The position numbers and the translations under genes are program-made. DNA of 64,000 nt. Source: Gerris lacustris (taxonomy: Eukaryota; Arthropoda; Insecta; Hemiptera; Gerridae). How positions within the stretch are numbered: the stretch's first letter is position 1; the number at the start of each line of letters is the position of its first letter. The notes below the pieces were generated by a model, which did not search any database, had not been told where the DNA came from, and was given only the letters and a program-made list of their open reading frames with translations. The stretch spans positions 17,027,344-17,091,343 of the forward strand of contig OX578281.1 in NCBI GenBank assembly GCA_951217055.1, given 5' to 3'. Shown here in pieces: positions 11,787-23,233 of the stretch.

Positions 11787-12499
11787 TGTTACGTAACTCA
11801 ATGGTGCAGGGGGGACTATATTTATCCATAGGTTGTAAGACTAAATTGCGCTGGTTCAAACATGGAAAAAGATTGTTTGCTTAAAAGGGTTCTTGAATGA
11901 AAAATAAATTTAAAAGAAAACCAAAGGACCGTGTATTTTAAAATAATATAAAAATCTTGGAATAATAAAAAAAACAATAAATGAAAATAATCTTATCTAG
12001 AGGTAGTCGGTGATGAATCGGTGTGATGTGGTGTGTTGTATGGCCAAGCTGGGTTGTAAGGCACAGCTGGGTTGTATGGTAAAGCTGGGTTGTATGGTAA
12101 AGCTGGGTTGTATGGCAAAGCTGGGTCGTATGGCGTAAAGTAGGTGTATCAAGAGATGTATAATTAAATTTGCCTGTTCGGCTGGTTACGGCATCAATCC
12201 CAGATAAGTGCACGTTGAGTGCGTAGGTGGCTAGATGCAAGGACTAGCCACTAATTGAGTTAAGGTGAGTGCGACACTGACAGTTCAGCAGCTCGTAGTA
12301 CACTGGCTAGGGGGGAGGGGGGCTCCATCCTCCTAGACGAGATTGTGTGGCGAATGCATATCGGACTTGGACCCTAGATAAGATTAATTAAACCTCTAGA
12401 CAAATAATCCTTCTCCTAAAAACTGACTCTTAATAAAATAAATAAACATAATGATAAATAACGCGAAACATTTATTTCGGGTATTGTTTTGTCCCAACA
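11787..12499 (-). repeat. BEL/Pao 3' LTR (713 bp)
   Basis: TG…CA termini. Contains a short tandem array of an 18-19-bp GCTGGGTTGTATGGYAAA unit (about 12045-12135). A 100-residue open frame rich in HTTQLYHTTQL runs through that array on the minus strand; it is probably a by-product of the repeat. Flanked on the left by TAGAG. Confidence 0.95.
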
Positions 12500-12514
12500 T
12501 ACCGCCCACCAAAT
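12500..12514 (-). other. Polypurine tract of the BEL element
   Basis: Just inside the 3' LTR the minus strand reads TTGGTGGGCGGTA, a G/A-rich run directly before TGTTGGG of the LTR. This is the expected plus-strand priming position. Confidence 0.65.
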
Positions 12515-14014
12515 TTAAAGTAAATTTTCCTGAGAGGAATTAAGGTTGGGACGAGGAAGAAGTGGTATTATTTTACTTAAAGGTCTTTTAAGGGTACTTG
12601 TGGGTGTTTTTACAGTTACAACGCGAACAATTGAATCTTTGCCCGGGTGTAGCAAGAGAATTCGTGCCATAGGCCATTTTAAAGGATAAATATTATCTTC
12701 AAGTATTATAACCAAATCACCTATAGCTGGTACATATTTGGTTGAGAGCCACTTATGACGCTGTTGAAGATGGTGTAGGTAATCCTTTCTCCAAGACTGC
12801 CAAAAATGCTGATGCATTTTTTGTAGTAATTGCCATCTATCAAGGCGATTATCCGAGATAGCAAAGAGATCAGGCTCGGGTCGAGCAAGAGGAGCGCATC
12901 CTATTAGAAAGTGTCCCGGAGTCAGGTACTCGAAATCTTCAGGCATTGAAGAGAGAGAATAAAGTGGCCTAGAGTTCAAAGTGGCTTCTGTTTTTGCTAG
13001 AAGAGTGCCGAGTTCTTCAAACGTTAAGGTTGTTTCACCCATTACTCTATGAAGATGATATTTTGCAGATTTTACACCTGCCTCCCAAAGCCCACCAAAA
13101 TTTGGAGCTGAAGGCGGATTAAACGACCACTGGATACCCTTATCTAAAGTGTATCCCTGTATAGAATTTTGAGTGTGCTTAAGTCGAAGCCAATCTTCGA
13201 TTTCTCTTAAATGTCTGGCCGCACCCACAAAATTAGTACCACAATCAGAAAATATATGTGCAGGTAAGCCACGTCGTGCTATAAACCTATCCAAGGTTGC
13301 AATGAAGGCGTCGGTGGAAAGGCTGGAAACTGCTTCTAAATGGATAGCTTTTGTTGAAAAGCAAACAAAGATGCAAAAATAAGCCTTTGTGATAACTGGC
13401 TTCCTACGAAGAGAATCTCTTATCATGATGGGCCCAGCGAAATCTACCCCTACATTAGTAAAAGCTTTACCAACAGTGAACCTTGATGAAGGAATATCGC
13501 CCATAAGTGGTGTGAATGGTGTAGCTTTTAATCTGTAACAGCGATTGCAGAGAAAAATTCTGTGTTTAATAACTCTTCTCGCGGAGAGAATCCAGAAACG
13601 TAGTCTTAGATGAGAAGAAAGAAGTTGGAGTCCAGCATGTAAGAGTATTTTATGAGTTTGGTCAATCAAGGAATTTGTAAAATGGCATTTGCTTGGTAAC
13701 AGCAAAGGATGTTTAGAGTCGAAACTAAGATCAGAGTTTCTCAGGCGACCGCCCACCCTTAACAAACCATCTCCATCAACAAAAGGAGATAATCTACTAA
13801 AACTCTTGCTGACTTTACAATCTGAAATTCTGTTGAACTCGTCTTTAAAATAATGTTGTTGAACCAACATCACACATTTAAGCTCAGCCTTACGCAATTC
13901 CATAACAGACAGATATGCTGAATAAGTAGAACTTGGGTTTTTAGCTCTCGAACAAAATCTTAAAACGTATGCTAGGATTCTTAACATTTTATTATAGGAA
14001 GAAAACATTTCCAT
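12515..14014 (-). CDS. BEL/Pao integrase portion of Pol
   Basis: The 499-residue open part after the internal stop. It has an H2C2-type zinc-binding region (about residues 100-160, ending in CNRC). The integrase core (about 180-320) carries the D-D-E triad: GVDFAGP near 189, SDCGTNF near 254 and GGLWEAGVKS near 308. A C-terminal DUF5641-like domain (about 395-490) includes SWRKDYLHHLQQRHKW and PLKWPMARI. Family role: insertion of the cDNA copy into host DNA in the nucleus. The first Met here is probably not a natural start. The frame is continuous with the upstream gag-pol frame (same phase through 14015-14140), so this is the 3' part of one polyprotein cut by a stop. Confidence 0.93.
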   Translation of the reverse strand: MEMFSSYNKMLRILAYVLRFCSRAKNPSSTYSAYLSVMELRKAELKCVMLVQQHYFKDEFNRISDCKVSKSFSRLSPFVDGDGLLRVGGRLRNSDLSFDSKHPLLLPSKCHFTNSLIDQTHKILLHAGLQLLSSHLRLRFWILSARRVIKHRIFLCNRCYRLKATPFTPLMGDIPSSRFTVGKAFTNVGVDFAGPIMIRDSLRRKPVITKAYFCIFVCFSTKAIHLEAVSSLSTDAFIATLDRFIARRGLPAHIFSDCGTNFVGAARHLREIEDWLRLKHTQNSIQGYTLDKGIQWSFNPPSAPNFGGLWEAGVKSAKYHLHRVMGETTLTFEELGTLLAKTEATLNSRPLYSLSSMPEDFEYLTPGHFLIGCAPLARPEPDLFAISDNRLDRWQLLQKMHQHFWQSWRKDYLHHLQQRHKWLSTKYVPAIGDLVIILEDNIYPLKWPMARILLLHPGKDSIVRVVTVKTPTSTLKRPLSKIIPLLPRPNLNSSQENLL

Positions 14015-14140
14015 CCATTTAATCCAATAACTTGTATCGTGGACAGACGTAAGTAAAATATTATCACAATTCTTGAGCTCAGGTAATTCAGTTAAGTGGT
14101 TATGTTGAATCTCATCAGTTGGCCATTCTGATATAGATTT

Positions 14141-14143
14141 TTA
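14141..14143 (-). other. In-frame TAA stop inside BEL pol
   Basis: Falls right after a DGPLWL segment; in relatives the corresponding WW.GP.WL motif is followed by more Pol. Reading continues in the same phase on the other side for about 540 codons without a further stop, so this is a single nonsense change rather than a frameshift. It may be an inactivating mutation, a sequencing error or a read-through site. Confidence 0.9.
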
Positions 14144-17100
14144 TAACCATAGTGGTCCATCCCACCAAAGTTGATATTTTAAAAATTCTTGAGGGTGTAA
14201 ACCTCGTGACGCGCAATCAACAGGATTGTCTTGTGAATTAATATGTTTCCATTGCACACCTGGTGTCATATCTTTAACTTGAATTACTCTGTTAGCAACA
14301 AAAATTTGAAGTTTATAGGGTGGTGTTTGTAACCAGCCTAAAACTACAGTTGAGTCGGAAAAGAAATAAGTTGATAAAATTTTCAATGACTCTAAAAACT
14401 TTGATATTGAGACATATATCTTGGAAAGAAGTAATGCACCACACAATTCCAATCTAGGTATGGTCAATGTTTTGAGAGGTGCTAGTTTTGTTTTCGCCTT
14501 TAATAAAAATAATTTGACTTCATGAGGCGTAGAAATTCGAAGGTAAATCGCGCCTGCATAACCACGCTCGGAAGCATCACAAAAGCCCAACAAATCAAGA
14601 TTGTGATTATTTGTAGGAATATATCTAGGTATTTTAATTTCACTTAAACAAGGAAGTTGAGTTACAAAACTAATCCAAAGTTGATGAATCGGTTCTGGTA
14701 TAGTGTCGTCCCAATCTACACCTGACTTCCATAATAGTTGTAAAATAGATTTAGCTTGAAATATGACTGGAGATAAATACCCTAAAGGGTCATATATACG
14801 AGCTATAGTGCTCAAAACTGTACGTTTAGTACTTCCAACATCTGACATTTTAATACAATAGCAAAATGAGTCAGATTTTGGATCCCAGTGCATACCAAGT
14901 ACTTTGACAAAGGTATCTTCATATGAACCAAAACTTACTAATTTCTCTTTATCATCTTGAGAAATCCCTTTAAGTATTTCTTCCGAATTGCTTGACCATT
15001 TTCTAAGGGTAAATCCTCCTTTTGCTAAAAGTGAATTTAATTCTTCTCTTAGGTTCATAGCATTTTCCAAGGTATCACTCCCTGTGGCGATATCATCAAC
15101 AAACGTGTCATTAAGAAGAGCATTAGCTGCTGATGGGTAAGCCGCACCTTCATCTATAGCTAGTTGTTTTAAAATACGAATCGCTTGATACGGAGAAGGC
15201 GCTAGCCCATACGTGATGGTACATAACTCGTATTCTTGTATTTCCTCGTTTGAGTTGGATCTCCACAAGATGTGTTGGAAAGCACGATCTTCAAGTTTTA
15301 ATGAAATTTGTCTAAACATTTTCTCAATGTCAGTAGTTATGGCTATGAAATGTCTACGAAAGTTTAAAACAATGTCAGGAATCTCAGGTTGTAACTTGGG
15401 TCCTATCATAAGATGATCGTTTAGAGAACCGAAAGGTGTTTTCATAGAACCATCGAAAACAACACGTGTTTTTGTTGTGGAACTATCTTCCTTGAAAACA
15501 CAATGGTGTGGAATAATAAATTCTCCAGGTTCTCTGGCAGGTGCCATATGGCCTAGACGTAAATATTCTTCCATGAATTTGACATATTCGACCTTCAATG
15601 TCGGGTTTTTATTAAGTTTTGCCTCTAAAGATAAGAATCGTTTTAGAGCCAAGTTTCTAGTAGAACCAAAGTAGGGTCTTTTATCCTTGAAGGGAAGTGC
15701 TACGACGTATCTTCCATCTGTTTGTCTGCAATGAGTTTGACAAAAATGTTCTTCACATATTCGATCGTAAGGGTCTTCAATTTTAATATGAACGGGTTCT
15801 TCTATGTGCCAAAAACTCTTCACTATGTCTTCTAACGGAGATACTTTAACTTTAGTGGTAACAAACGACACTAGAGTACTTTGGGATTCATATTGCTCAT
15901 ATCTGCCGGTAATAATCCATCCAAATATTGTTTTAGTCAGAGCTGTTTCATCATTGTTTACGAAAACTGGAGCACCTTTAATAACTCTCGAATACAAGTC
16001 TGCGCCTAATAAAAAGTCAATTTCAGACGGTTGGTAAAATAAAGTATCAGCTAGTTGAAAAGTTTTGAATTTGTTCCAGACGTGATGAGGTACCGGAGAA
16101 GAAGGTAAAGGACCGGTGATTTTTGAAACTACGACCGCATCAGTAGATAGACGAGGAAATTCTCTATTATGAGGTTTTAAGGTACAACTCACTATTCCTT
16201 TAGTGTGTAAATCCATTTGACCAACACCGGCTATCGGTGCTTCGTAATCTTGAAGCGATATACCCAAACGTTTTACGCAGGACTCAGTAATAAGTGAACA
16301 CTGAGATCCGGAATCCAGAACTATACGAACCGGTACAAACGTGTTATTAACACTCTTCAAGTGTACAACTGCAGTGCCTAATAATACTTCTTTATGTGGA
16401 TACGAGACACTGGTTAAAGCCTTTTGAGGTGGAGGTGTTTTCTCGACAGGTTTAGACACGGTTTGTGTCTCATTTCCGGAGGTAGTTTTTGTTTCAGCTG
16501 GAAGTTGGGAATATTGAGAGTTGTAAGGTTTTCGAGTTTCATAAAATCCGTTTATATGTAGAAGACTGTTGTGAAGTTTATTACAGTGACGGCACCTTGT
16601 CTTAGTCACACAGTTACGTGTAGGATGTGAAGTTGTCAAATGGTAAATGCAACCGGGGTAATTACGTAGTGCAACCAGGCGTTGACGAGGTTGTAAGTTC
16701 CTAAATTTACTACATTGATTAAGGAAATGATTCTGTTTACACATATAACAGGATACATTTTTCGAAGAATCTTTATCTGTAAAGTTAGAACTATCGGTCA
16801 TCAAAAGTGACGATTTATTAAATTTTGTCGGTTTGACAGATTGATGAAAAACAGGTTTAATATTCGTGGTAGATTCAGAATATTCCAATATCCTACATCT
16901 TTGTTTTACAAATTCTATAAGTTGTTCGTAAGTAGGAAATTCTTCGGAGATATGTTCAATTTCAAAGGATTCCCGTGTAGTTTTATCAAGACATCTTATT
17001 GCAAGAGTGAATAGTAAAAATCCTAATTCATCTTTTAAATGCAATACCTTGAAAGCCGCAATGCTGTCGGAGACCGTATTAATAAATTGTCGTAAATTTT

Positions 17101-17983
17101 CCAACTTTTGATTACCCTGTAAGGGTTTGAAGTCTAAAAGTTTCTGAAGATAGAGAGTGGCTATTATACGTTTATTATCGTATCGCTCACATAGGGCCTT
17201 CCACGCTACTTGATAATTCGTGCCGAGAATAGGAATATTTTTTACTATAGTTAAGGGATCCTTGGTCAAACATGTAGTTAAATAATGAAATTTCTCCAAG
17301 TCTGATAAGAAGACATCGTCGTGGACGAGAGATGTGAAGGTTTCCTTGAAATGTGCCCAATCGGACGGTTCACCGTCAAAAGAGGTCAATTTTATTTTAG
17401 GAAGACGGGATCTGCCCAGACTCGTCGTATTCATTCCTAGTGACTGATTACCGATAGTCAACTGAGGTTGGTTATGAAAAGTCGATTGCTTATGCATGTG
17501 TTCATTGTAAACTGTTTTACTTTCGAAATAATATTTCTCGAATAAATTATTTAATTGTGAATCTTTACTGTCCGGGTATTCGACACCGGCGATCAAACAT
17601 CTATGCATAAGTTCTTCTTGAGTCTCTTCGAAAATAAAACGGTAATTCGGTACCTCCTCGTACATTGCATCGAATAGGGGAAACTGTGTTTCGTCAATTT
17701 TAACAGACCTAGCCTGTTCAAAAGTCTTTTTCATTTTTTCATAAATATTGTTCAGTTTATTTTTTAAGAAATAAATTCTCGTAAGATCATCTGATGATGG
17801 ATTCGATTTAGAAGTACTTGTAGTCGTAGTAGCTAATTTAGTACTCTGCTTCGGTGGCTGTACTCCGGTACTAGGTGGTACAACATTTCCTGTTGCCTTG
17901 GGAATTGGAGGTACAGTGGTTGGATTTTTGTCCTCTTTTCCCTCTTTTTGTAAATCAACATTATCGTCATCACTGTAGACCAT
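14141..17983 (-). CDS. BEL/Pao Gag-protease-RT-RNase H polyprotein
   Basis: 1280-residue frame starting MVYSDDDNVDLQK. In order: a low-complexity N-terminus rich in T/S/P (about 20-65); a Gag DUF1759-like domain (about 190-340, with LPKIKLTSFDGEPSDW); zinc knuckles (about 410-475), including CYMCKQNHFLNQC and CRHCNKLHNSLLH; a retropepsin-type aspartic protease with DSGSQCS near residue 556; reverse transcriptase with TDIEKMFRQI and the catalytic FVDD near 961-965; and a Pao-type RNase H region with FCDASERG near 1133. Family role: particle formation, processing and cDNA synthesis in the cytoplasm. It ends at the premature TAA before integrase. The start is the first Met after an AT-rich leader and agrees with the start of BEL Gag. 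Intact apart from the stop. Confidence 0.95.
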   Translation of the reverse strand: MVYSDDDNVDLQKEGKEDKNPTTVPPIPKATGNVVPPSTGVQPPKQSTKLATTTTSTSKSNPSSDDLTRIYFLKNKLNNIYEKMKKTFEQARSVKIDETQFPLFDAMYEEVPNYRFIFEETQEELMHRCLIAGVEYPDSKDSQLNNLFEKYYFESKTVYNEHMHKQSTFHNQPQLTIGNQSLGMNTTSLGRSRLPKIKLTSFDGEPSDWAHFKETFTSLVHDDVFLSDLEKFHYLTTCLTKDPLTIVKNIPILGTNYQVAWKALCERYDNKRIIATLYLQKLLDFKPLQGNQKLENLRQFINTVSDSIAAFKVLHLKDELGFLLFTLAIRCLDKTTRESFEIEHISEEFPTYEQLIEFVKQRCRILEYSESTTNIKPVFHQSVKPTKFNKSSLLMTDSSNFTDKDSSKNVSCYMCKQNHFLNQCSKFRNLQPRQRLVALRNYPGCIYHLTTSHPTRNCVTKTRCRHCNKLHNSLLHINGFYETRKPYNSQYSQLPAETKTTSGNETQTVSKPVEKTPPPQKALTSVSYPHKEVLLGTAVVHLKSVNNTFVPVRIVLDSGSQCSLITESCVKRLGISLQDYEAPIAGVGQMDLHTKGIVSCTLKPHNREFPRLSTDAVVVSKITGPLPSSPVPHHVWNKFKTFQLADTLFYQPSEIDFLLGADLYSRVIKGAPVFVNNDETALTKTIFGWIITGRYEQYESQSTLVSFVTTKVKVSPLEDIVKSFWHIEEPVHIKIEDPYDRICEEHFCQTHCRQTDGRYVVALPFKDKRPYFGSTRNLALKRFLSLEAKLNKNPTLKVEYVKFMEEYLRLGHMAPAREPGEFIIPHHCVFKEDSSTTKTRVVFDGSMKTPFGSLNDHLMIGPKLQPEIPDIVLNFRRHFIAITTDIEKMFRQISLKLEDRAFQHILWRSNSNEEIQEYELCTITYGLAPSPYQAIRILKQLAIDEGAAYPSAANALLNDTFVDDIATGSDTLENAMNLREELNSLLAKGGFTLRKWSSNSEEILKGISQDDKEKLVSFGSYEDTFVKVLGMHWDPKSDSFCYCIKMSDVGSTKRTVLSTIARIYDPLGYLSPVIFQAKSILQLLWKSGVDWDDTIPEPIHQLWISFVTQLPCLSEIKIPRYIPTNNHNLDLLGFCDASERGYAGAIYLRISTPHEVKLFLLKAKTKLAPLKTLTIPRLELCGALLLSKIYVSISKFLESLKILSTYFFSDSTVVLGWLQTPPYKLQIFVANRVIQVKDMTPGVQWKHINSQDNPVDCASRGLHPQEFLKYQLWWDGPLWL

Positions 17984-19127
17984 GATGATATTAAAGTATT
18001 AAAGCAAAAAATATTAAATAGCAATAATAAAAAATGAATATGCTGAAAATTAATCTTCCCAAATAAAACAATATCTAAGTAATAAAAAATGTCTGTAAGA
18101 AAATAAGCAGACTATTAGATATAAAATCAAAATATTATTGTTATTATTTATATTATTTATCTTTCTAATCATAAATAGATTAAGCGGTACGTGGGACAAT
18201 AACAATTGAATATTTATAGATTGATAAACCATAAATTAAAATTATATAAATTTATTCTAATTAAATTAAATAAAAAAACAATTATCTAGATAATCACCCT
18301 TAATTCTATAAGAAAATTTAAAATGAATGTAATTACTAATAAAAATAATAATTTAAAATAAGTTCAATAGAAAATAAAATCATAAGATTCCAAGTGAGTG
18401 AAAAAAAAAAAAAAAAAAAAATTAATTAATTGAGTATCAAAATAATACTGAATCAAAAAACTTGGAATTTATAAATGTAAATAATTTGTATTAATTGATT
18501 TATTTTTGACACCCAATTTAAAATAATAAAATAAAACAAACATCAATAATGATGAGGAAAATCAAAATACAAAAAAAATATATATATAAGGTTCAGAATT
18601 GTTATTAAAGTTCCTTTCATTAACAAAAAACATATAATATAATATATTCTTAATTTAATTAAATTTTAATCTTTTTTTTTTATAATAATAAATTCATTTT
18701 ATTAAAATAAATGTTTCTTAAAAGTACTTACTATTAAATTGCAAATTATCTCTAATTTGTAAGAGATTTGTAAAACATATAATTCAATAAAATGTTTTAA
18801 ATACTATCACAAAAAAATATATTCTTTGAACAAAAAGAATAAAAACTTGAATTATAAAAAAAAAGAAACGCTATTTTAAACCTAGAAGTTTAATAGATAA
18901 ACTAATAACTTAATGAATACTTAAATTATAAAATATTTAATTCCCATTAAAAATGTTGGGTATGGAATTATATTTAAATTCCTTTAAAAAATTAAAAGAA
19001 ATCAAGATTTTTATTTTAATTAAAATAATATAAAATATTTCTTTTTTAATCATAAAAATTAAATATTAAATGAAAAATTATAATAATTAATTCTGAGCAA
19101 ACAATAAAGTAAAATATAAAATGATCC
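17984..19127 (-). other. BEL/Pao 5' leader (untranslated)
   Basis: About 1.14 kb of extremely AT-rich sequence between primer binding site and gag start, with poly(A) at 18402-18420. A 60-codon open frame at 18050-18232 is not supported as a gene. The leader is long for the family. Confidence 0.7.
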
Positions 19128-19144
19128 GGCCCAAAGCGTGACCA
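19128..19144 (-). other. tRNA primer binding site of the BEL element
   Basis: On the minus strand TGGTCACGCTTTGGGCC lies 5 nt (TTTTT) after the 5' LTR end (…CGTAACA). It begins with TGG, complementary to a tRNA 3' CCA end. I did not identify which tRNA it matches. Confidence 0.75.
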
Positions 19145-19149
19145 AAAAA

Positions 19150-19862
19150 TGTTACGTAACTCAATGGTGCAGGGGGGACTATATTTATCCATAGGTTGTA
19201 AGACTAAATTGCGCTGGTTCAAACATGGAAAAAGATTGTTTGCTTAAAAGGGTTCTTGAATGAAAAATAAATTTAAAAGAAAACCAAAGGACCGTGTATT
19301 TTAAAATAATATAAAAATCTTGGAATAATAAAAAAAACAATAAATGAAAATAATCTTATCTAGAGGTAGTCGGTGATGAATCGGTGTGATGTGGTGTGTT
19401 GTATGGCCAAGCTGGGTTGTAAGGCACAGCTGGGTTGTATGGTAAAGCTGGGTTGTATGGTAAAGCTGGGTTGTATGGCAAAGCTGGGTCGTATGGCGTA
19501 AAGTAGGTGTATCAAGAGATGTATAATTAAATTTGCCTGTTCGGCTGGTTACGGCATCAATCCCAGATAAGTGCACGTTGAGTGCGTAGGTGGCTAGATG
19601 CAAGGACTAGCCACTAATTGAGTTAAGGTGAGTGCGACACTGACAGTTCAGCAGCTCGTAGTACACTGGCTAGGGGGGAGGGGGGCTCCATCCTCCTAGA
19701 CGAGATTGTGTGGCGAATGCATATCGGACTTGGACCCTAGATAAGATTAATTAAACCTCTAGACAAATAATCCTTCTCCTAAAAACTGACTCTTAATAAA
19801 ATAAATAAACATAATGATAAATAACGCGAAACATTTATTTCGGGTATTGTTTTGTCCCAACA
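19150..19862 (-). repeat. BEL/Pao 5' LTR (713 bp)
   Basis: Same length and sequence as 11787-12499 as far as I read, including the 18-19-bp tandem units at about 19410-19498. Followed on the right by the TAGAG target duplicate. Confidence 0.95.
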
Positions 19863-19867
19863 TAGAG

Positions 19868-21608
19868 TATTAATGAAAAAATGTTTTTCTGACCTAATTT
19901 TATGTTCTTCTCTTTTTATACTTTCTTACTTAAGTTAAAGATCGATAGATTTTAAAATTCATGATGACGGTGGAGTAAATAAAATAAAATAGAAGACAAA
20001 TACTTCTAACCAAATAGTAATGGGAGGGAAAAAAAGGAAGTTTTTAATCCATTGGCATTTGCTGACCAGTAGCAACAGCGTTAAGCGCATTAATTTCAAC
20101 CCTGTTGCCTCCAACACTGTTTGAAAACCAAACAAATCCTACCTCGTTTGTTTAATGGTTTAGCCTAAACAAATACCAAATCCCACAACCCAGTATAGAG
20201 CTAAAAAAAGACTTTTATTTTAATATATTTTCTACGTCACGACCAAATGATATTTTAATAGGAAACAATAATAAATATAGGCTAATGTTAATTTAATTTT
20301 CTTTCAAATAATTAATTATATATATATATATTTTTTTTTTTTATTAATATTCTAATTTAAATATCTTTTAGTGAATTTTCGAACGAAAAAATAATTATGC
20401 TTGGCGAATTTTTTTTTAAATTAAGCCATTGCAATGGCATCAACATTTTTATTATGCGAAGTTTTAAAAATTTTCTCTATAGAAATTCGTTTTATACCAC
20501 TCTGGATCGATTCCTGAAATTTAACACTTTTTTATGTATGTATGTATTTATGTATGTATGTATGTATATATTATGTGTCACTCCAGACGATATCTCACGC
20601 TAGGATGCACTTAAAGAATCCAAACAAATTTTAAAATGTTAATAATTTCAAAAGAAAGGATGAGTTAGTTGGCCAGCATTTTTGGAGTCCACTTAGGGGT
20701 CAAATTTGGACAATTTAGGGTCAAAAATAGCTTAAAAACAGTTTTTCCCTCTTATATGAAAATACGACAAAAGTGTTCATAACAACAATTACTGTACTCT
20801 TAAAGAGTTTTCAAACGACATGCATCTTGAAGGTTTTATACTATTTTGACTTTTGTACCCCGTACCCCTGTTTACTATTTTTTTTTCACCCATCCAAATT
20901 CTAATCCAAAATTTTCCTATATTATCATAAGCCAATAATACCCAGATTTATTTAAAAATAAGCTCATTAAGTCAAGGTGCATGACTGGACTTTTTAATTT
21001 TAAACTGTTTGCTGAGAATAGTACTTGGTTTTATCAAAAGTTTTAAAACTTTAAGAAAAAAAATCCATTCTAAGAATAATAATTAAAAAAACTATCCACG
21101 CTTCTGCACAAAAATTAGACCATACATCATACATGTTTTTGATATCCAATTTTTGTAATCATATAAACTTATCAAACCTTTTTCATGATCACTATAGTTC
21201 CTATTAGGTACTTTACTATACAGAATATACCTGAGAAAGTAAATGAATGTATAAATATAGGTACATTAAGTTAATTTCAATTTGATTGATATTATATAGG
21301 TAAAATTGACTAAAGATTGAACTTTAATGTACTAATATACATTCTACAAATGACACTTCTGTATTTCCTTATCCTAGACATTTCTCTGTTAAACTTTTTC
21401 CAGTTATAATTAGGAAAATTTCAATTTATTTCCGTCTAACTCTAAAACGTATGTTAAATTGACAAATGATATAGTATAATACTCATATTAATTCACTTAA
21501 AGCAAATGATATTAGTCGCTAGAGATAGAGATAAAATTAAATAATAAAAATAAAAGCTTAAAGAAGAGCCTACCGATTTTTGAAGAACTATAAAGTTACA
21601 TTGAAATA
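19868..21608. other. AT-rich non-coding DNA
   Basis: TA-run and T-run at 20315-20345; (TATG)n microsatellite at about 20528-20570. No gene supported. Confidence 0.5.
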
Positions 21609-21868
21609 GTTATTTATGTAACTAGGCAGCAAAATGGAATTTTGTCCACACAACAATGTGGGAGTGTTTATAACCTGCGATGTAGTAACCTTTTCGTAGT
21701 AAAATTTTCTTAAAATGTTACAGCCTGTTTGTTATTTTGCTGACACTTTATTATTTTGTTGCGTGTTTTTTTAACATGTTACAAAAGAATCAAGAAAAAT
21801 GACATTTTGCTGATTGAAAACAGTACATAAATGCTTAATTTTGCTGCCGTGAGTAGATAAAATAAATA
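21609..21868 (+). repeat. Family E repeat, copy 2
   Basis: Begins TATGTAACTAGGCAGCAAAA and ends ATTTTGCTGCCGTGAGTAG followed by ATAAAATAAAT, the inverse arrangement of 9631-10070. Extra TTTTGCTG words occur inside. Non-coding. Confidence 0.65.
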
Positions 21869-23233
21869 TTTTGTGTTCGAGTCATATGATGTCGGAGACT
21901 AACGTAAGACTGATCTTAGTAGTCGCTCCAGCTAAGCAAGTATTAAAATAAACAAATTGTGAATATTAAAATTTAATATTAAAATTTTGAATAACAAATA
22001 TTCTTTTCCGTGGAGATACTACTTATATGTGTTTGTTTTATAGTATTATGAGTGTTTTCCCCTAGTTTCCTGGTATAGTGCCTTTATCCCTTTGGAGCCA
22101 CTAATCCTATTGATGTATTATTAAATATATTTGGGCAAATTAATTTTAACAAGTATTGAGAGGGTCATCAAAATATTTGTTGTAATTTTGTTCTTAACTC
22201 TAAATCATTCTGGTTTAATTAAAACACACAAAACAGATTTTGTTAATTAAATGTTAGTTATGTTGTTTGTATTCATAAAAGAATCAATAAACGAATAATT
22301 CTTTATAATTTTAGTGGACAAATATTTTGTTATGTTGACAACAAATTGTATAAAGTGTAGTCAAAAACAATTAACTGTATTTTTCCCTTCATGAAAGCGC
22401 ACCCTTAGTATATTCAATTAAGAAATGGAAGTCTCTCCAGTATCCACTCTGCTCATACACGATATAATCCCTATGTTTTTCCCGACTTCATCTCCGGGAT
22501 TGGTGCATCTCCCACAAAACACGTTTCAGTCATGTCACGGAAACCTAAATCCCCTTTAGACTAATCCCTAATCTCTCACTGAAAACTTGATAATCCCTTT
22601 TTCCTGGTGTGCCCTCTCAGTTTTTCTCCCTCGCCTTCACTTCAGAAAATTATAGATGAGTCGATTTGGGATTAAAATCCACCGTGTTACGTTTCTCTCC
22701 CGCTCAATCCCTACTCTAGACTAAGGATTACGTCTGTCTACACTCATTGCTATACTGATTTCTCAATTTTCTGTTAGATTTCGTTCATACCCCGGATGAT
22801 ATTTCTAATCCTAATTTCAAGAACTTTTCCTCTGACTGGAAGGGGGGAAAAAACGACAATTATAATTGAAGTTATGAATCATAAGACAGATAAAAATATT
22901 TATTACTATTTTTAATATTTCAGTGTAATCAAAAGGAAATGAAAGCACTTTACGTAATTGTAATTTTTTCTCTCTCTCTTCTTTTTTTTCAAATGAGATA
23001 AAGTGATTTATAATTCACTTTCTAGGGTGTCATCCTTAATTTAGTAAGGGCGACAAATAATAGTAATTTATTAAGTTTAACTTTAGAGTTGTTAAAAAAT
23101 GTGAAGTTAAACAAATGCGCACTAAAATAATTGAAGTGGGCAACTACCCAGATGGAAATATATTGGGTTATAATATAGAAATTCTGTGTATTTGTAACTC
23201 CACCGTATATTGATTTAAATCAGTTGAATGATC
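21869..23233. other. Non-coding DNA
   Basis: Pyrimidine-rich stretch at 22385-22800 with repeated CTAATCCC words; CT run at 22969-22990. No gene seen. Confidence 0.45.

Larger units (their letters stand above)
11787..19862 (-). mobile_element. BEL/Pao LTR retrotransposon, near-complete, very young
   Basis: Complete structure on the minus strand: 5' LTR 19150-19862, primer binding site, about 1.1-kb leader, gag-pol frame, purine tract, 3' LTR 11787-12499. Both LTRs are 713 bp, begin TGTTACGTAAC, end CCCAACA, and look identical wherever I compared them, which implies recent insertion. The host 5-mer TAGAG flanks both ends (11782-11786 and 19863-19867). Domain order is Gag (DUF1759-like), zinc knuckles, aspartic protease, reverse transcriptase, RNase H, then integrase with a DUF5641-like C-terminus. 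That order is diagnostic of BEL/Pao. One in-frame TAA at 14141-14143 separates RNase H from integrase; no other break was seen. Confidence 0.95.

Noticed and set aside
11938..12240. 100-residue ORF rich in HTTQLY in each BEL LTR
   Set aside because: It is the translation of the 18-19-bp LTR repeats, identical in both LTRs; no independent coding evidence.
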